DNA of 64,000 nucleotides from a virus. Each line of letters opens with the position of its first letter. Within the stretch, counting starts at the first letter, position 1. A program made the translations under genes and the position numbers. Shown in pieces: positions 1 through 5,528 of this stretch. Where the stretch lies: positions 29,331 to 93,330 of IMG/VR virus record IMGVR_UViG_3300030105_002498. The stretch is one strand, 5' to 3'. A model generated the notes under the pieces. That model was not told where the DNA came from and searched no databases. It saw nothing but the letters and a program-made list of their open reading frames with translations.

Positions 1-98
1 TCTTCCATACTCATTAAACTAACCTCTTTTGAATACTCTTCTTCATTGAGCATCATGTTGTACTCCCAGATTTCATAATCTGTGTTATAGTCTTTCAT
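1..98 (-). CDS. Hypothetical protein, N-terminal part (cut by window edge)
   Basis: The first 32 codons of a minus-strand gene are present; the rest lies left of the window. The visible peptide starts MKDYNTDYEIWEYNMML and is rich in acidic residues and Met. A candidate promoter motif lies 27-44 bases upstream of the start. No family is recognised. It looks like the first member of the row of small minus-strand genes that fills the left 3 kb. Confidence 0.55.
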   Translation of the reverse strand, partial: MKDYNTDYEIWEYNMMLNEEEYSKEVSLMSME

Positions 99-124
99 AG
101 TGTTGTTTGTTTAATGAGATAATA

Positions 125-142
125 TGCTAAAATAGGTGGAAG
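125..142 (-). promoter_or_regulatory. Candidate phage-specific early promoter motif, site 1
   Basis: Read on the minus strand this site is CTTCCACCTATTTTAGCA. It matches site 2 (588-606) and site 3 (2102-2120) over CAC-C/T-T/A-ATTT-n-TAGCA. It overlaps a GGAAGC/GCTTCC hairpin (138-143 with 156-161). Function is inferred only from recurrence upstream of minus-strand genes; it is not the host TAnnTTTG promoter type. Confidence 0.4.
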
Positions 143-257
143 CCTTATCATCATAGCTTCCAAAGTGACATTTACATGAAACCACAAAGGGCTGTCAACT
201 TTTATTGTCCTATTTCAAGACTTGATATTAATTTGTGTAATGCTCTTATTCTTAAAG

Positions 258-536
258 TTAAAATGGTGGGTCAACAATAGACTCAAAAAAGTCTTCAAAT
301 TCACTATAGTCTTTAGACCAACCATGTCCTTGTTTATCTTCATTTTCTAAAATCAATGTTTTAGACTCTTCATGATATTCTTTCACTTTGTAAACATAAC
401 CAGCTACAAACTCTTTTGTTTCTTTATGGTAATCATCTTCCATATGAACATCCTGATAACAGTACGCATAAGTAACCTTATTTTCCTTAATGTTGTTTTT
501 AAAGGTTTCAACAACTAAATCAAATTGTATGTTCAT
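258..536 (-). CDS. Hypothetical small acidic protein
   Basis: A 92-residue acidic protein. The second half (about residues 45-80) alternates hydrophobic and charged residues around GYVYKVKEYHEESKTLILEN and GWSKDYSEFEDFF, which suggests a small beta-barrel or SH3-like fold with a C-terminal acidic helix. There is no signal peptide or membrane segment. It is preceded by motif site 2 and lies in a block of single-gene minus-strand units, a typical place for early host-takeover proteins; that role is a guess from position. Confidence 0.6.
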   Translation of the reverse strand: MNIQFDLVVETFKNNIKENKVTYAYCYQDVHMEDDYHKETKEFVAGYVYKVKEYHEESKTLILENEDKQGHGWSKDYSEFEDFFESIVDPPF

Positions 537-587
537 AATAGTGGTAGTTTTAAAGGTAAAATGAATTCGCTAAACTAAACAAATAGT

Positions 588-606
588 TGCTACAAATTAG
601 TGGGGG
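588..606 (-). promoter_or_regulatory. Candidate phage-specific early promoter motif, site 2
   Basis: The minus-strand reading is CCCCCACTAATTTGTAGCA, 52-70 bases upstream of the gene starting at 536. It shares the C-run, the CAC and the ATTTnTAGCA core with sites 1 and 3. It lies between the terminator-like hairpin of the preceding gene (633-666) and the next start codon, where a promoter is expected. Confidence 0.45.
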
Positions 607-632
607 TTTTGAAGGTAGGCTAAAGGACAAAT

Positions 633-666
633 AAAGAATGCTAACCTAAAGTGGCTAACATTCTTT
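633..666 (-). terminator. Hairpin after the 671-853 gene
   Basis: AAAGAATG (633-640) pairs with CATTCTTT (659-666), with partial pairing further in. The hairpin begins five bases beyond the stop of the minus-strand gene at 671-853. The T-run behind it on the minus strand is weak, so termination efficiency is uncertain. Confidence 0.45.
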
Positions 667-670
667 GGGT

Positions 671-853
671 CTATTCTAGTCCTAATTTATCAAGTCCTAA
701 GCCATAAGATGCAAGCTTCCAGGTTAACACACCTTTCTTAATCTTATACTTATAAACTATACCATCAGCTAAAAATTGTGTCCTCCACACTTTAACTTCA
801 GAATTAAAATGCTTATTTAAAGCAAGTTGTATGTAATTATTTAAGTCAATCAT
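671..853 (-). CDS. Hypothetical small basic protein
   Basis: A 60-residue protein. It opens with a helix-like stretch (MIDLNNYIQLALNKHF) followed by a basic, beta-like segment (VYKYKIKKGVLTWKLASYG). No known family is recognised. A hairpin follows its stop, and the terminator of the upstream minus-strand gene (886-919) lies before its start, so it looks like a one-gene unit. Confidence 0.5.
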   Translation of the reverse strand: MIDLNNYIQLALNKHFNSEVKVWRTQFLADGIVYKYKIKKGVLTWKLASYGLGLDKLGLE

Positions 854-885
854 AATACTTTCCTATTTTACCTTGATTAATAAAA

Positions 886-919
886 TGGAGCAGCCAAGCA
901 TAATTGCTCAACTACTCCA
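886..919 (-). terminator. Intrinsic terminator of the 929-1264 gene
   Basis: On the minus strand TGGAGTAG and CTGCTCCA form a stem with one mismatch, followed by TTTTATT. It starts ten bases past the stop of the gene at 929-1264. The stem plus T-run make a plausible rho-independent terminator. Confidence 0.6.
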
Positions 920-928
920 CATTGGACA

Positions 929-1264
929 CTAGTAGGATATTACTCCTTCCATGTCTTCAACCACTATCTCTAAGTCTTCAGTTATGTACACAATACCTAT
1001 CTGTAGGTCTTGGCTATCATAAATCTCCATGTCAGCTTCAGGGTAATCTCTATCATCAACTATGTATGCATAGTCTAAGTAATCACCAACAAAAGTATCA
1101 ACCTCTTCTTCCACCATTCTTTCAATTGTTGTTGAAACTAACAGTTGATTTATAATAGCTTCAGATTGTTCCATACTATTTGCAGTTTCAACGTAATGGC
1201 TAGAAGAAACTAATAGGAATGCTGTAAAGAGTACGATGAGCATAATTGTTATTTTATTTTGCAT
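929..1264 (-). CDS. Hypothetical membrane-anchored acidic protein
   Basis: A 111-residue protein. Residues about 5-21 are strongly hydrophobic (ITIMLIVLFTAFLLVSS) after a short basic start, so it carries a signal peptide or an N-terminal anchor. The remaining ~85 residues are very acidic, with repeated V/I-D/E patterns (DLQIGIVYITEDLEIVVEDM near the C-terminus), and would face the periplasm. No lipobox cysteine is seen. Possible roles are envelope modification or superinfection exclusion, but nothing in the sequence proves either. Confidence 0.6.
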   Translation of the reverse strand: MQNKITIMLIVLFTAFLLVSSSHYVETANSMEQSEAIINQLLVSTTIERMVEEEVDTFVGDYLDYAYIVDDRDYPEADMEIYDSQDLQIGIVYITEDLEIVVEDMEGVISY

Positions 1265-1390
1265 GATGTTATTATTTTGTAAAATGAGTGATTATAAGTT
1301 AAGGCTATTAATAAAAAGGTTTAGTAAATAAGGTTTATTTTGAATAGTGTTTATGGTGATGAGGAGTACTAAAAGGCACTTCTACTACAA

Positions 1391-1414
1391 CTAAACTGCA
1401 AACTAAACTGCAAT
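1391..1414. repeat. 12-bp tandem repeat, two copies
   Basis: CTAAACTGCAAA (1391-1402) is followed directly by CTAAACTGCAAT (1403-1414); 11 of 12 positions agree. It lies in the noncoding stretch between the minus-strand genes at 929-1264 and 1489-1644, upstream of the former. It could be a regulator-binding iteron, but no function is shown. Confidence 0.6.
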
Positions 1415-1423
1415 TTATACAAC

Positions 1424-1454
1424 AAACACTACAATTATGTAATAAACACTACAA
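1424..1454. repeat. 11-bp direct repeat, 20-bp period
   Basis: AAACACTACAA occurs at 1424-1434 and again at 1444-1454, two helical turns apart. The second copy overlaps the stem of the hairpin at 1448-1483. The spacing would place two bound proteins on the same DNA face. Confidence 0.55.
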
Positions 1455-1483
1455 AGAACACCAGTTATGATGCCCTTTGTAGT
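1448..1483 (-). terminator. Hairpin terminator of the 1489-1644 gene
   Basis: ACTACAAAG (1448-1456) pairs perfectly with CTTTGTAGT (1475-1483). The hairpin starts five bases after the stop of the small minus-strand membrane-protein gene. On the minus strand it is followed by GTTTATT, a short T-rich tail. Confidence 0.55.
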
Positions 1484-1488
1484 ATTGA

Positions 1489-1644
1489 TTATACGAGAAA
1501 CATTACATAGACACCACAAAAGGTGCAAGCTGCAATGAGCAACCAAGTTATAACAGTTTCACCAAGCTTCTTCATATACTGCAATTGCAATGAAACAAAG
1601 AAAGCAATACCAAAGAATAGAATACCAACCATTAGGTGTATCAT
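1489..1644 (-). CDS. Small two-helix membrane protein
   Basis: A 51-residue protein. It has two hydrophobic segments, residues about 4-20 (LMVGILFFGIAFFVSLQ) and 32-51 (VITWLLIAACTFCGVYVMFL), joined by a short charged loop (QYMKKLGE). A terminator-like hairpin lies on each side: the upstream gene's at 1677-1706 and its own at 1448-1483. The frame, fold pattern and flanking hairpins support a real gene. Its size and topology resemble small holin-like or toxin-like membrane peptides, but no family is recognised. Confidence 0.6.
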   Translation of the reverse strand: MIHLMVGILFFGIAFFVSLQLQYMKKLGETVITWLLIAACTFCGVYVMFLV

Positions 1645-1676
1645 AATAAAAGTGTTTAGCAAGAGATTAAAGAAAA

Positions 1677-1706
1677 GGGATATACACCTATTATAGTGTA
1701 TATCCC
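1677..1706 (-). terminator. Strong terminator of the 1714-1986 gene
   Basis: GGGATATACAC (1677-1687) and GTGTATATCCC (1696-1706) form a perfect 11-bp stem with an 8-base loop. It lies seven bases beyond the stop at 1714 and is followed on the minus strand by TTTTCTTT. This is a clear rho-independent terminator. Confidence 0.8.
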
Positions 1707-1713
1707 AATGTAA

Positions 1714-1986
1714 TTACAACGTGATTTCAGAAGCCTTGTACTTCACAATCCTCTTAGCGGTGTATTGTCCTTGAGGAGCATCACGCAATTCAGATTGGAT
1801 AGCTAAGTCGCTAATGCTAGGGTCAGCCTGTAACTGAGCAATAAGTTCCTTGTGTAAGGACACAGCTACACGAGCCTCATTATCCCAATGGCGCATCCAT
1901 TCTGTTGGAACACCATTAGAATCATTGCTTGTGTTCAAGTTCAGAGTTGAGTAGCCGAGTTCAGATTTGATTTCATTGATAGTCAT
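1714..1986 (-). CDS. Hypothetical protein
   Basis: A 90-residue soluble protein without cysteines. It is probably alpha/beta, with a helix around residues 38-54 (ARVAVSLHKELIAQLQA) and a basic segment near the C-terminus (YTAKRIVKYKASEITL). Base composition is slightly less AT-rich than that of its neighbours. Motif site 3 lies about 115-135 bases upstream and a strong terminator follows, so it appears to be a single-gene unit. The family is not recognised. Confidence 0.6.
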   Translation of the reverse strand: MTINEIKSELGYSTLNLNTSNDSNGVPTEWMRHWDNEARVAVSLHKELIAQLQADPSISDLAIQSELRDAPQGQYTAKRIVKYKASEITL

Positions 1987-2211
1987 GATACATACTGTTT
2001 AGATAGATAGTGGTTGACAAAATTGCCAGGAATCAGAGTGGGTCTCGAAGAGAACCTTGAGAAACAAGAAGTAGATTATTCTGCCCCAAGTTTATGTACT
2101 CTGCTAAAAATAGGTGGGGGTATTTAAGTTGGGAAAATGAGAGGGGGTTTTAATTAGGGTGGCTCACAAACTCACATTTTTCTAAAAAATTTTCACAAAC
2201 CTTTAAAAAAT
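1987..2211. other. Divergent intergenic region
   Basis: No gene is seen between the minus-strand start at 1986 and the plus-strand promoter at 2212. The stretch contains motif site 3, a second G-run (GAGAGGGGGTTTTAATTAGG near 2145) that partly resembles site 2, and a small imperfect hairpin near 2041-2056. It probably holds control signals for both directions. Confidence 0.5.
2102..2120 (-). promoter_or_regulatory. Candidate phage-specific early promoter motif, site 3
   Basis: On the minus strand this reads CCCCCACCTATTTTTAGCA, the fullest version of the shared motif. It lies upstream of the minus-strand gene starting at 1986. It shows no TAnnTTTG element and may serve a different polymerase, for example the virion enzyme; that assignment is inference. 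Confidence 0.45.
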
Positions 2212-2242
2212 TTGCGTACTAAAATAATCCTCAGTACCTTGT
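2212..2242 (+). promoter_or_regulatory. Bacteroidota-type promoter, variant -7
   Basis: TTG (2212-2214), a 20-base spacer and TACCTTGT (2235-2242) approximate the TTG/TAnnTTTG promoter, with one T fewer in the -7 box. It ends 17 bases before the ATG at 2259. The first 16 bases (TTGCGTACTAAAATAA) recur almost exactly in the promoter at 2467, which supports a real element. Confidence 0.6.
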
Positions 2243-2258
2243 TTCAAATTAAAATATT

Positions 2259-2477
2259 ATGAAAGACTTCACACACATAACACAGACAGAATTTTACGAA
2301 TTATTTATAGATACAGAAAGATATTCATGGAGACAGACTGCTCCTGATATGGATTGGAGAGAAGCACACATGGATTTTGTATGGGATAATGACACTATGG
2401 AAACAGTAGGATTTAAGAGGACTTCCTCATGGGGAGAAAAAGATGAATATTTTATCCAAGAAAAACTTGCATACTAA
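2259..2477 (+). CDS. Hypothetical small acidic protein
   Basis: A 72-residue protein rich in aromatic and acidic residues (FYELFIDTERYSW, DMDWREAHMDFVWDND). It has no membrane segment. It is one of the few plus-strand genes in the left block, has its own promoter 17 bases upstream, and its 3' end overlaps the next promoter. Phage small acidic proteins of this kind often act on host enzymes, but no family can be named. Confidence 0.6.
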   Translation: MKDFTHITQTEFYELFIDTERYSWRQTAPDMDWREAHMDFVWDNDTMETVGFKRTSSWGEKDEYFIQEKLAY

Positions 2478-2497
2478 AATAAGTCTTATTATCTTGC
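2467..2497 (+). promoter_or_regulatory. Bacteroidota-type promoter before the tRNA region
   Basis: TTG (2467-2469), a 20-base spacer and TATCTTGC (2490-2497). The leading TTGCATACTAAAATAA repeats the promoter at 2212 with one change. It lies inside the 3' end of the preceding gene and points at a region with no reading frame, a terminator and three tRNAs. Confidence 0.6.
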
Positions 2498-2502
2498 AGT
2501 CA

Positions 2503-2681
2503 TAAAGGGGTTTCGCTACCTGCCTTAATTTTTAATAAATAAATAAAAAAATGTTTTTAATAACTATATATACTTATACTTGCAAATCGACTCACTACTG
2601 TGAGTAAGAGCATTTCTATATTGTTATAACAAAACAAAAATTTAGGAGACTCTTACTTTAAAATAGTAAGGGTCTTTTTTT
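2503..2681 (+). ncRNA. Possible short noncoding transcript
   Basis: A promoter (2467-2497) and a strong intrinsic terminator (2647-2681) bracket about 180 bases with no convincing reading frame. The interval contains a perfect small hairpin, CTCAC-tact-GTGAG (2591-2604), before the terminator hairpin. Either a small RNA is made here or the unit is a leader that sets readthrough into the tRNA genes. There is no homology evidence. Confidence 0.35.
2647..2681 (+). terminator. Strong intrinsic terminator upstream of tRNAs
   Basis: AGACTCTTAC (2647-2656) pairs with GTAAGGGTCT (2666-2675) over ten positions, one of them T-G, and is followed by a run of seven T. It lies just five bases before the first tRNA, so the tRNAs need readthrough or processing of a longer transcript. 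Confidence 0.8.
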
Positions 2682-2685
2682 ATTT

Positions 2686-2769
2686 GGGACAGTATGCAAG
2701 TTAGTCAAAGCAGGTGGATTGTAAATCCATTCTCTCACGAGTTCATAGGTGCAAATCCTATCTGCCCCA
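2686..2769 (+). tRNA. tRNA-Tyr (anticodon GTA)
   Basis: A cloverleaf can be drawn. The acceptor GGGACAG pairs with CTGCCCC with one A-C mismatch. The anticodon stem GTGGA/TCCAT closes a TTGTAAA loop with anticodon GTA. A long variable arm typical of bacterial tRNA-Tyr follows, and the T stem is ATAGG/CCTAT. CCA is not encoded. Confidence 0.85.
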
Positions 2770-2775
2770 CAACAT

Positions 2776-2849
2776 GGGTTTTTAGCTCAATTGGTTAGAG
2801 CACCTCACTCATAATGAGAAGGTTCTTAGTTCGAGTCTAAGGAGACCCA
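2776..2849 (+). tRNA. tRNA with anticodon CAT (Met, or Ile via lysidine)
   Basis: The acceptor GGGTTTT pairs with GAGACCC (with G-T pairs), the D stem is GCTC/GAGC, the anticodon loop CTCATAA gives CAT, and the T arm CTTAG-TTCGAGT-CTAAG is canonical. One end pair of the anticodon stem is mismatched. Elongator Met or a lysidine-modified Ile tRNA cannot be told apart by eye. Confidence 0.85.
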
Positions 2850-2855
2850 CATTAC

Positions 2856-2928
2856 ACCATATTAGTATAGTGGCTAATTACACTTCTCTTGTAAAGAAGA
2901 AACAACAGTTCAACTCTGTTATATGGTG
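2856..2928 (+). tRNA. tRNA-Thr (anticodon TGT)
   Basis: The acceptor ACCATAT pairs fully with ATATGGT. The anticodon stem CTTCT/AGAAG closes CTTGTAA with anticodon TGT, and the T arm is AACAG-TTCAACT-CTGTT. The D stem is short (GTA/TAC). Its last base directly abuts the stop of the convergent minus-strand gene at 2929. Confidence 0.85.
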
Positions 2929-3150
2929 CTACTCATAGGCATGTCCTGTTTGTTTTCTATTCTCAGCATTAGTTGCTGACCAGCCTCCTATATTAGGTAG
3001 ACCTTCTGACTCTTCATCAACTCTGGTACATTCTGTACTCTGACAAGTTGGGCATTTAAGAGGTCTTTTAAATTGATCCCTAAGTTCTCCTTTGATAGTG
3101 ATTAATCTTTGCACTTCAAATTCATGATTGTTCTCGCAAGTTATCTTCAT
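2929..3150 (-). CDS. Small zinc-finger-like protein
   Basis: A 73-residue protein with metal-ligand spacing of the zinc-ribbon type: Cys and His near the start (CENNHEFEV) and a CPTCQSTEC cluster about residues 33-41. The middle is basic and the tail hydrophilic. It overlaps the upstream gene 3122-3298 by 29 bases, so the two are translationally linked. It probably binds nucleic acid or a host protein; which one is unknown. Confidence 0.65.
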   Translation of the reverse strand: MKITCENNHEFEVQRLITIKGELRDQFKRPLKCPTCQSTECTRVDEESEGLPNIGGWSATNAENRKQTGHAYE

Positions 3151-3298
3151 CTTTTATTAATTGTTTTATTGATCCTTTTAATTCACTTGGGTGTGGTGTT
3201 GTTCCATATAGTACAAAGTCCCAGAATCGTTTATCCATCATATCTCTCCACTTTTTCTCAAACTCAGCATCTTCCTTTGACATCCATAATTTATTCAT
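3122..3298 (-). CDS. Small helical charged protein
   Basis: A 58-residue frame, MNKLWMSKEDAEFEKKWRDM through YGTTPHPSELKGSIKQLIKD. The N-terminal half is a strongly amphipathic, charged helix with aromatic residues; the rest follows a proline break. Its 3' end overlaps the start of the zinc-finger gene. The composition looks coding, and overlap with the next gene is typical of this phage. No family is recognised. Confidence 0.6.
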   Translation of the reverse strand: MNKLWMSKEDAEFEKKWRDMMDKRFWDFVLYGTTPHPSELKGSIKQLIKDEDNLREQS

Positions 3299-3551
3299 GA
3301 TTGTTATTGTTTATTAAACTCGATTACGAGTCTTATGATTAAAAGTATTATAATGTAGAGTAGCATAGTAGAATCCTTTGATTATTATTAATCCAGGTGG
3401 AGGGGGACAATTTTCAGAATTGACGTATTGACTGGATTCTCTATCCAAAATTACTCATAATTACAATACAAGTCAAGTTATAACCAATATATTTTCAAAA
3501 TAATTTTATTATAGGAAATCACATATTTCAGAAAAAAATTTAAAAGAAAGC
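3299..3551. other. Noncoding divergent region
   Basis: No gene is seen between the minus-strand start at 3298 and the promoter at 3552. The stretch holds a perfect small hairpin ACTCG-atta-CGAGT (3318-3331) in the leader of the minus-strand pair, motif site 4 (3390-3406), and AT-rich DNA. It separates the early block from the long plus-strand late block. Confidence 0.5.
3390..3406 (-). promoter_or_regulatory. Candidate early motif, degenerate site 4
   Basis: The minus-strand reading CCCCCTCCACCTGGATT shares the C-run and CCACCT with sites 1-3 but lacks the TAGCA end. It lies about 92-108 bases upstream of the minus-strand pair at 2929-3298. It is the weakest of the four copies. Confidence 0.3.
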
Positions 3552-3582
3552 TTGTTTAGGATTAATATTATACTTAACTTTG
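3552..3582 (+). promoter_or_regulatory. Bacteroidota-type promoter of the late region
   Basis: TTG (3552-3554), exactly 20 bases, then TAACTTTG (3575-3582): a full match to TTG-N20-TAnnTTTG. It lies 22 bases before the ATG at 3605 and heads the plus-strand block that runs through TerL and portal. Confidence 0.8.
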
Positions 3583-3604
3583 TTTCAAATAAAAATGTAA
3601 CATC

Positions 3605-3946
3605 ATGATAATCGAATTCAACACAGTAAGAACCAATGACCTCGAAATGTTCGAGAGAGGGCAAGAGATTCAAAAATCTCAAGAAATGGGAATGGAGTAT
3701 GTAGCTGACTTTTACAATGAAAGTGATTGGCAAGCTATTACCAGTTTAGACATGACCACAGTTATTGACTGGTCTGAAGGAACAGTATGGCTGAATGACA
3801 CAGAGCTTCCTTGTGTCTATGCAAGACTCCACGGAGGTTTTATGACTAGTGCCATACTTATTACAATTGACGACTTTAGAAAAATCTACGAAAAGATTTT
3901 CAACATTGAAGTCAAATCAGGATTAGATTACTTAAATGGACACTAA
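3605..3946 (+). CDS. Hypothetical protein heading the late operon
   Basis: A 113-residue soluble acidic protein. No motif is recognised; the middle part (WQAITSLDMTTVIDWSEGTV) looks like mixed alpha/beta. The start is set by the promoter 22 bases upstream. The stop overlaps the next start as TAATG, so it is co-translated with the winged-helix-like gene. Confidence 0.65.
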   Translation: MIIEFNTVRTNDLEMFERGQEIQKSQEMGMEYVADFYNESDWQAITSLDMTTVIDWSEGTVWLNDTELPCVYARLHGGFMTSAILITIDDFRKIYEKIFNIEVKSGLDYLNGH

Positions 3947-4377
3947 TGGAAAAAATTCAAAGAGGATTATATTTGGGTAGAAAGGAATATTATGAGAAGC
4001 ATCTCAGCATTATCAATCCTCTACTTCCTACTCAACTCACAGTAAAAGAAATTTCAGTACTGGCAGCATTTATGTCTTTGTCAGAAGAAATTACAGAGGA
4101 TGATGTATTCAATACTCTTGCGAGAAAGAAAGTTAAAAAGGCTTTGAAATTATCAGCAGGAGGATTGTCTAATTACCTAGACGCATTAATAAAGAAAGGG
4201 TTTGTAAATAAATCCGACATCACTAAGAGAATAACTATTAAAGAGTACTTAATTCCAGACCCGATAGCACAAGGGTATCAATTTAAAATCATACTTAAAA
4301 ATGAAGAAACAAAAGAAGAGAGACCCAAGCGTGATACTACAGAGACATCTGATACTAGAAGAGTTGAGGAACTTTGA
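3946..4377 (+). CDS. Winged-helix-like DNA-binding protein
   Basis: A 143-residue protein. Residues about 30-95 (LTVKEISVLAAFMSL, then KKVKKALKLSAGGLSNYLD and ALIKKGFVNKSD) read like a winged helix-turn-helix: two helices, a recognition helix and a short beta wing. The C-terminal tail is highly charged. A gene of this kind before the IHF-like gene is common in crAss-like phages. It may regulate late transcription; that is inference from fold and position. Confidence 0.6.
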   Translation: MEKIQRGLYLGRKEYYEKHLSIINPLLPTQLTVKEISVLAAFMSLSEEITEDDVFNTLARKKVKKALKLSAGGLSNYLDALIKKGFVNKSDITKRITIKEYLIPDPIAQGYQFKIILKNEETKEERPKRDTTETSDTRRVEEL

Positions 4378-4582
4378 TGTAAAGTATATTAAAGAACTTA
4401 ATCCTCACATATTAGATTCGTTCTGTGAACAAGACAAAGAAGGGAATGTAATTGAGCTTTGTGAAATTAATTGGGAGTATGCTTTATTTACAGCTCCCTT
4501 GAAAGAATTAATTTACTTGATGGAAAGACTTTTAACACATAGACATGAAAGGATTATTGAAGCAAATAATACAACTACTTAA
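4301..4582 (+). CDS. Hypothetical protein overlapping the winged-helix gene
   Basis: A 93-residue protein. It overlaps the previous gene by 77 bases in another frame; the only ATG that gives a full product is at 4301. The start is very basic (MKKQKKRDPSVILQRH), followed by mostly helical sequence ending LKELIYLMERLLTHRHERII. It ends two bases before the IHF-like gene. The non-overlapping part is clearly coding-like. Function is unknown. Confidence 0.6.
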   Translation: MKKQKKRDPSVILQRHLILEELRNFDVKYIKELNPHILDSFCEQDKEGNVIELCEINWEYALFTAPLKELIYLMERLLTHRHERIIEANNTTT

Positions 4583-4584
4583 AG

Positions 4585-4908
4585 ATGAAAATACACAGTA
4601 AAGAGTTGCTCGAAGAATTTCATAAAGAAGTAGATGAGGATTTCCCAGGTCTGACTACCCAACAGATAAGAGAGATAGCATACGGACCTTGGAGATACCT
4701 CAAAGCTCAGATGGAAAGTGGAAGCTTGATAACTGTTAGATTCAAATACTTCGGGACATTTACTGTGTATGAAGGACGAGCAAGAGGTTTACTTGAAAGA
4801 CTGAAGAAAAGGTTTCAGGAACATGGTATAGAACCAGATGAGTATTTTAGAATCAAGACTATGTTAGAAGATTACTTAAATAAAAAAGATGAAGAAGAAG
4901 GGAGTTAA
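4585..4908 (+). CDS. IHF/HU-like DNA-binding protein
   Basis: A 107-residue protein. The core around residues 24-72 has the HU/IHF pattern: a helix (TTQQIREIAYGPWRYLKAQM), then VRFKYFGTFTVYEGRA, equivalent to the beta-saddle entry G-x-F/T-V-x-x-R-x-A of HU proteins. Integration-host-factor-like subunits near the terminase and portal genes are a hallmark of crAss-like phages. It probably bends DNA for packaging, injection or transcription. The long DNA-gripping arm looks shorter than in true HU. Confidence 0.75.
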   Translation: MKIHSKELLEEFHKEVDEDFPGLTTQQIREIAYGPWRYLKAQMESGSLITVRFKYFGTFTVYEGRARGLLERLKKRFQEHGIEPDEYFRIKTMLEDYLNKKDEEEGS

Positions 4909-5236
4909 ATTTATATATGATGTAGGCTATTACATTCAAGGTAACACTAGGTATCATATCTACTACTCCTCCTACAGTTGGTTGATTAGAGATTTTATTA
5001 TGGAACAGATTAAGTTTCGGATTCTGGTGATGGATGAAGAATGCTACAACAGAGGGACTTGTGTTAAGTGTGGTTGTCGAACAACAGCATTACAAATGGC
5101 TGACAAAATGTGTGACAAACCTTGTTACCCACCAATGTTGACAGAAGAAGGTTGGAGAACTTTAGGTCCAATCTTAAAGAAAGCTTTTATAGAAGATAAA
5201 GAATTGTATAAAGAATTAATAGCTTGTCATGAATAG
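4889..5236 (+). CDS. Cys-rich, probably zinc-binding protein
   Basis: A 115-residue protein. The central part has a cysteine cluster (CYNRGTCVKCGCRT, then CDKPCYPPM) consistent with one or two zinc sites. The N-terminal third is aromatic (YHIYYSSYSWLI), the C-terminal third a charged helix. It overlaps the IHF-like gene by 20 bases and the next gene by 8. It probably belongs with the DNA-binding proteins before it; the family is not recognised. Confidence 0.6.
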   Translation: MKKKGVKFIYDVGYYIQGNTRYHIYYSSYSWLIRDFIMEQIKFRILVMDEECYNRGTCVKCGCRTTALQMADKMCDKPCYPPMLTEEGWRTLGPILKKAFIEDKELYKELIACHE

Positions 5237-5528
5237 ATGGAAAAATTATAGATTGAATGTTGGACCTATTGAAGTAGGGATGTTAATAAGTATTGTCTTT
5301 CAAGCTGAAGGACCACTTCCTGGGATTGTTTCTATAACACCTGGATGTAGTTGTAGCTCTGCTAAGTATAATAAAGATACGATGGAGTTGACAGTTAAAT
5401 ACAGAGCAGAAAGTATTCCAAAACATTTGAGACACCAAGGATGGTATCTTGCTGGAAAGAAAGTGACTGTTCTCTACACCGACAAGACTACGGATGTATT
5501 ATCATTTATCGCAAAAGTAACAAACTAA
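5229..5528 (+). CDS. DUF1573-like small beta-sandwich protein
   Basis: A 99-residue protein. The segment ITPGCSCSSAKYN followed by beta-strand-rich sequence (MELTVKYRAESIP, GKKVTVLYTDKTTDVLSFIA) matches the general pattern of DUF1573 domains, Ig-like folds widespread in Bacteroidota with a conserved C-x-C turn. There is no signal peptide, so unlike most bacterial relatives it should stay in the cytoplasm or enter virions. The stop overlaps the next ATG (TAATG). Confidence 0.55.
   Translation: MNRWKNYRLNVGPIEVGMLISIVFQAEGPLPGIVSITPGCSCSSAKYNKDTMELTVKYRAESIPKHLRHQGWYLAGKKVTVLYTDKTTDVLSFIAKVTN

Noticed and set aside
904-1155. 83-codon plus-strand open frame opposite the membrane-anchored gene
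   Set aside because: Low-complexity Leu/Gln/Ser translation, antisense to a gene with a signal peptide and its own terminator.
3109-3300. 63-codon plus-strand open frame
   Set aside because: Hydrophobic low-complexity peptide antisense to the credible 58-residue minus-strand gene.
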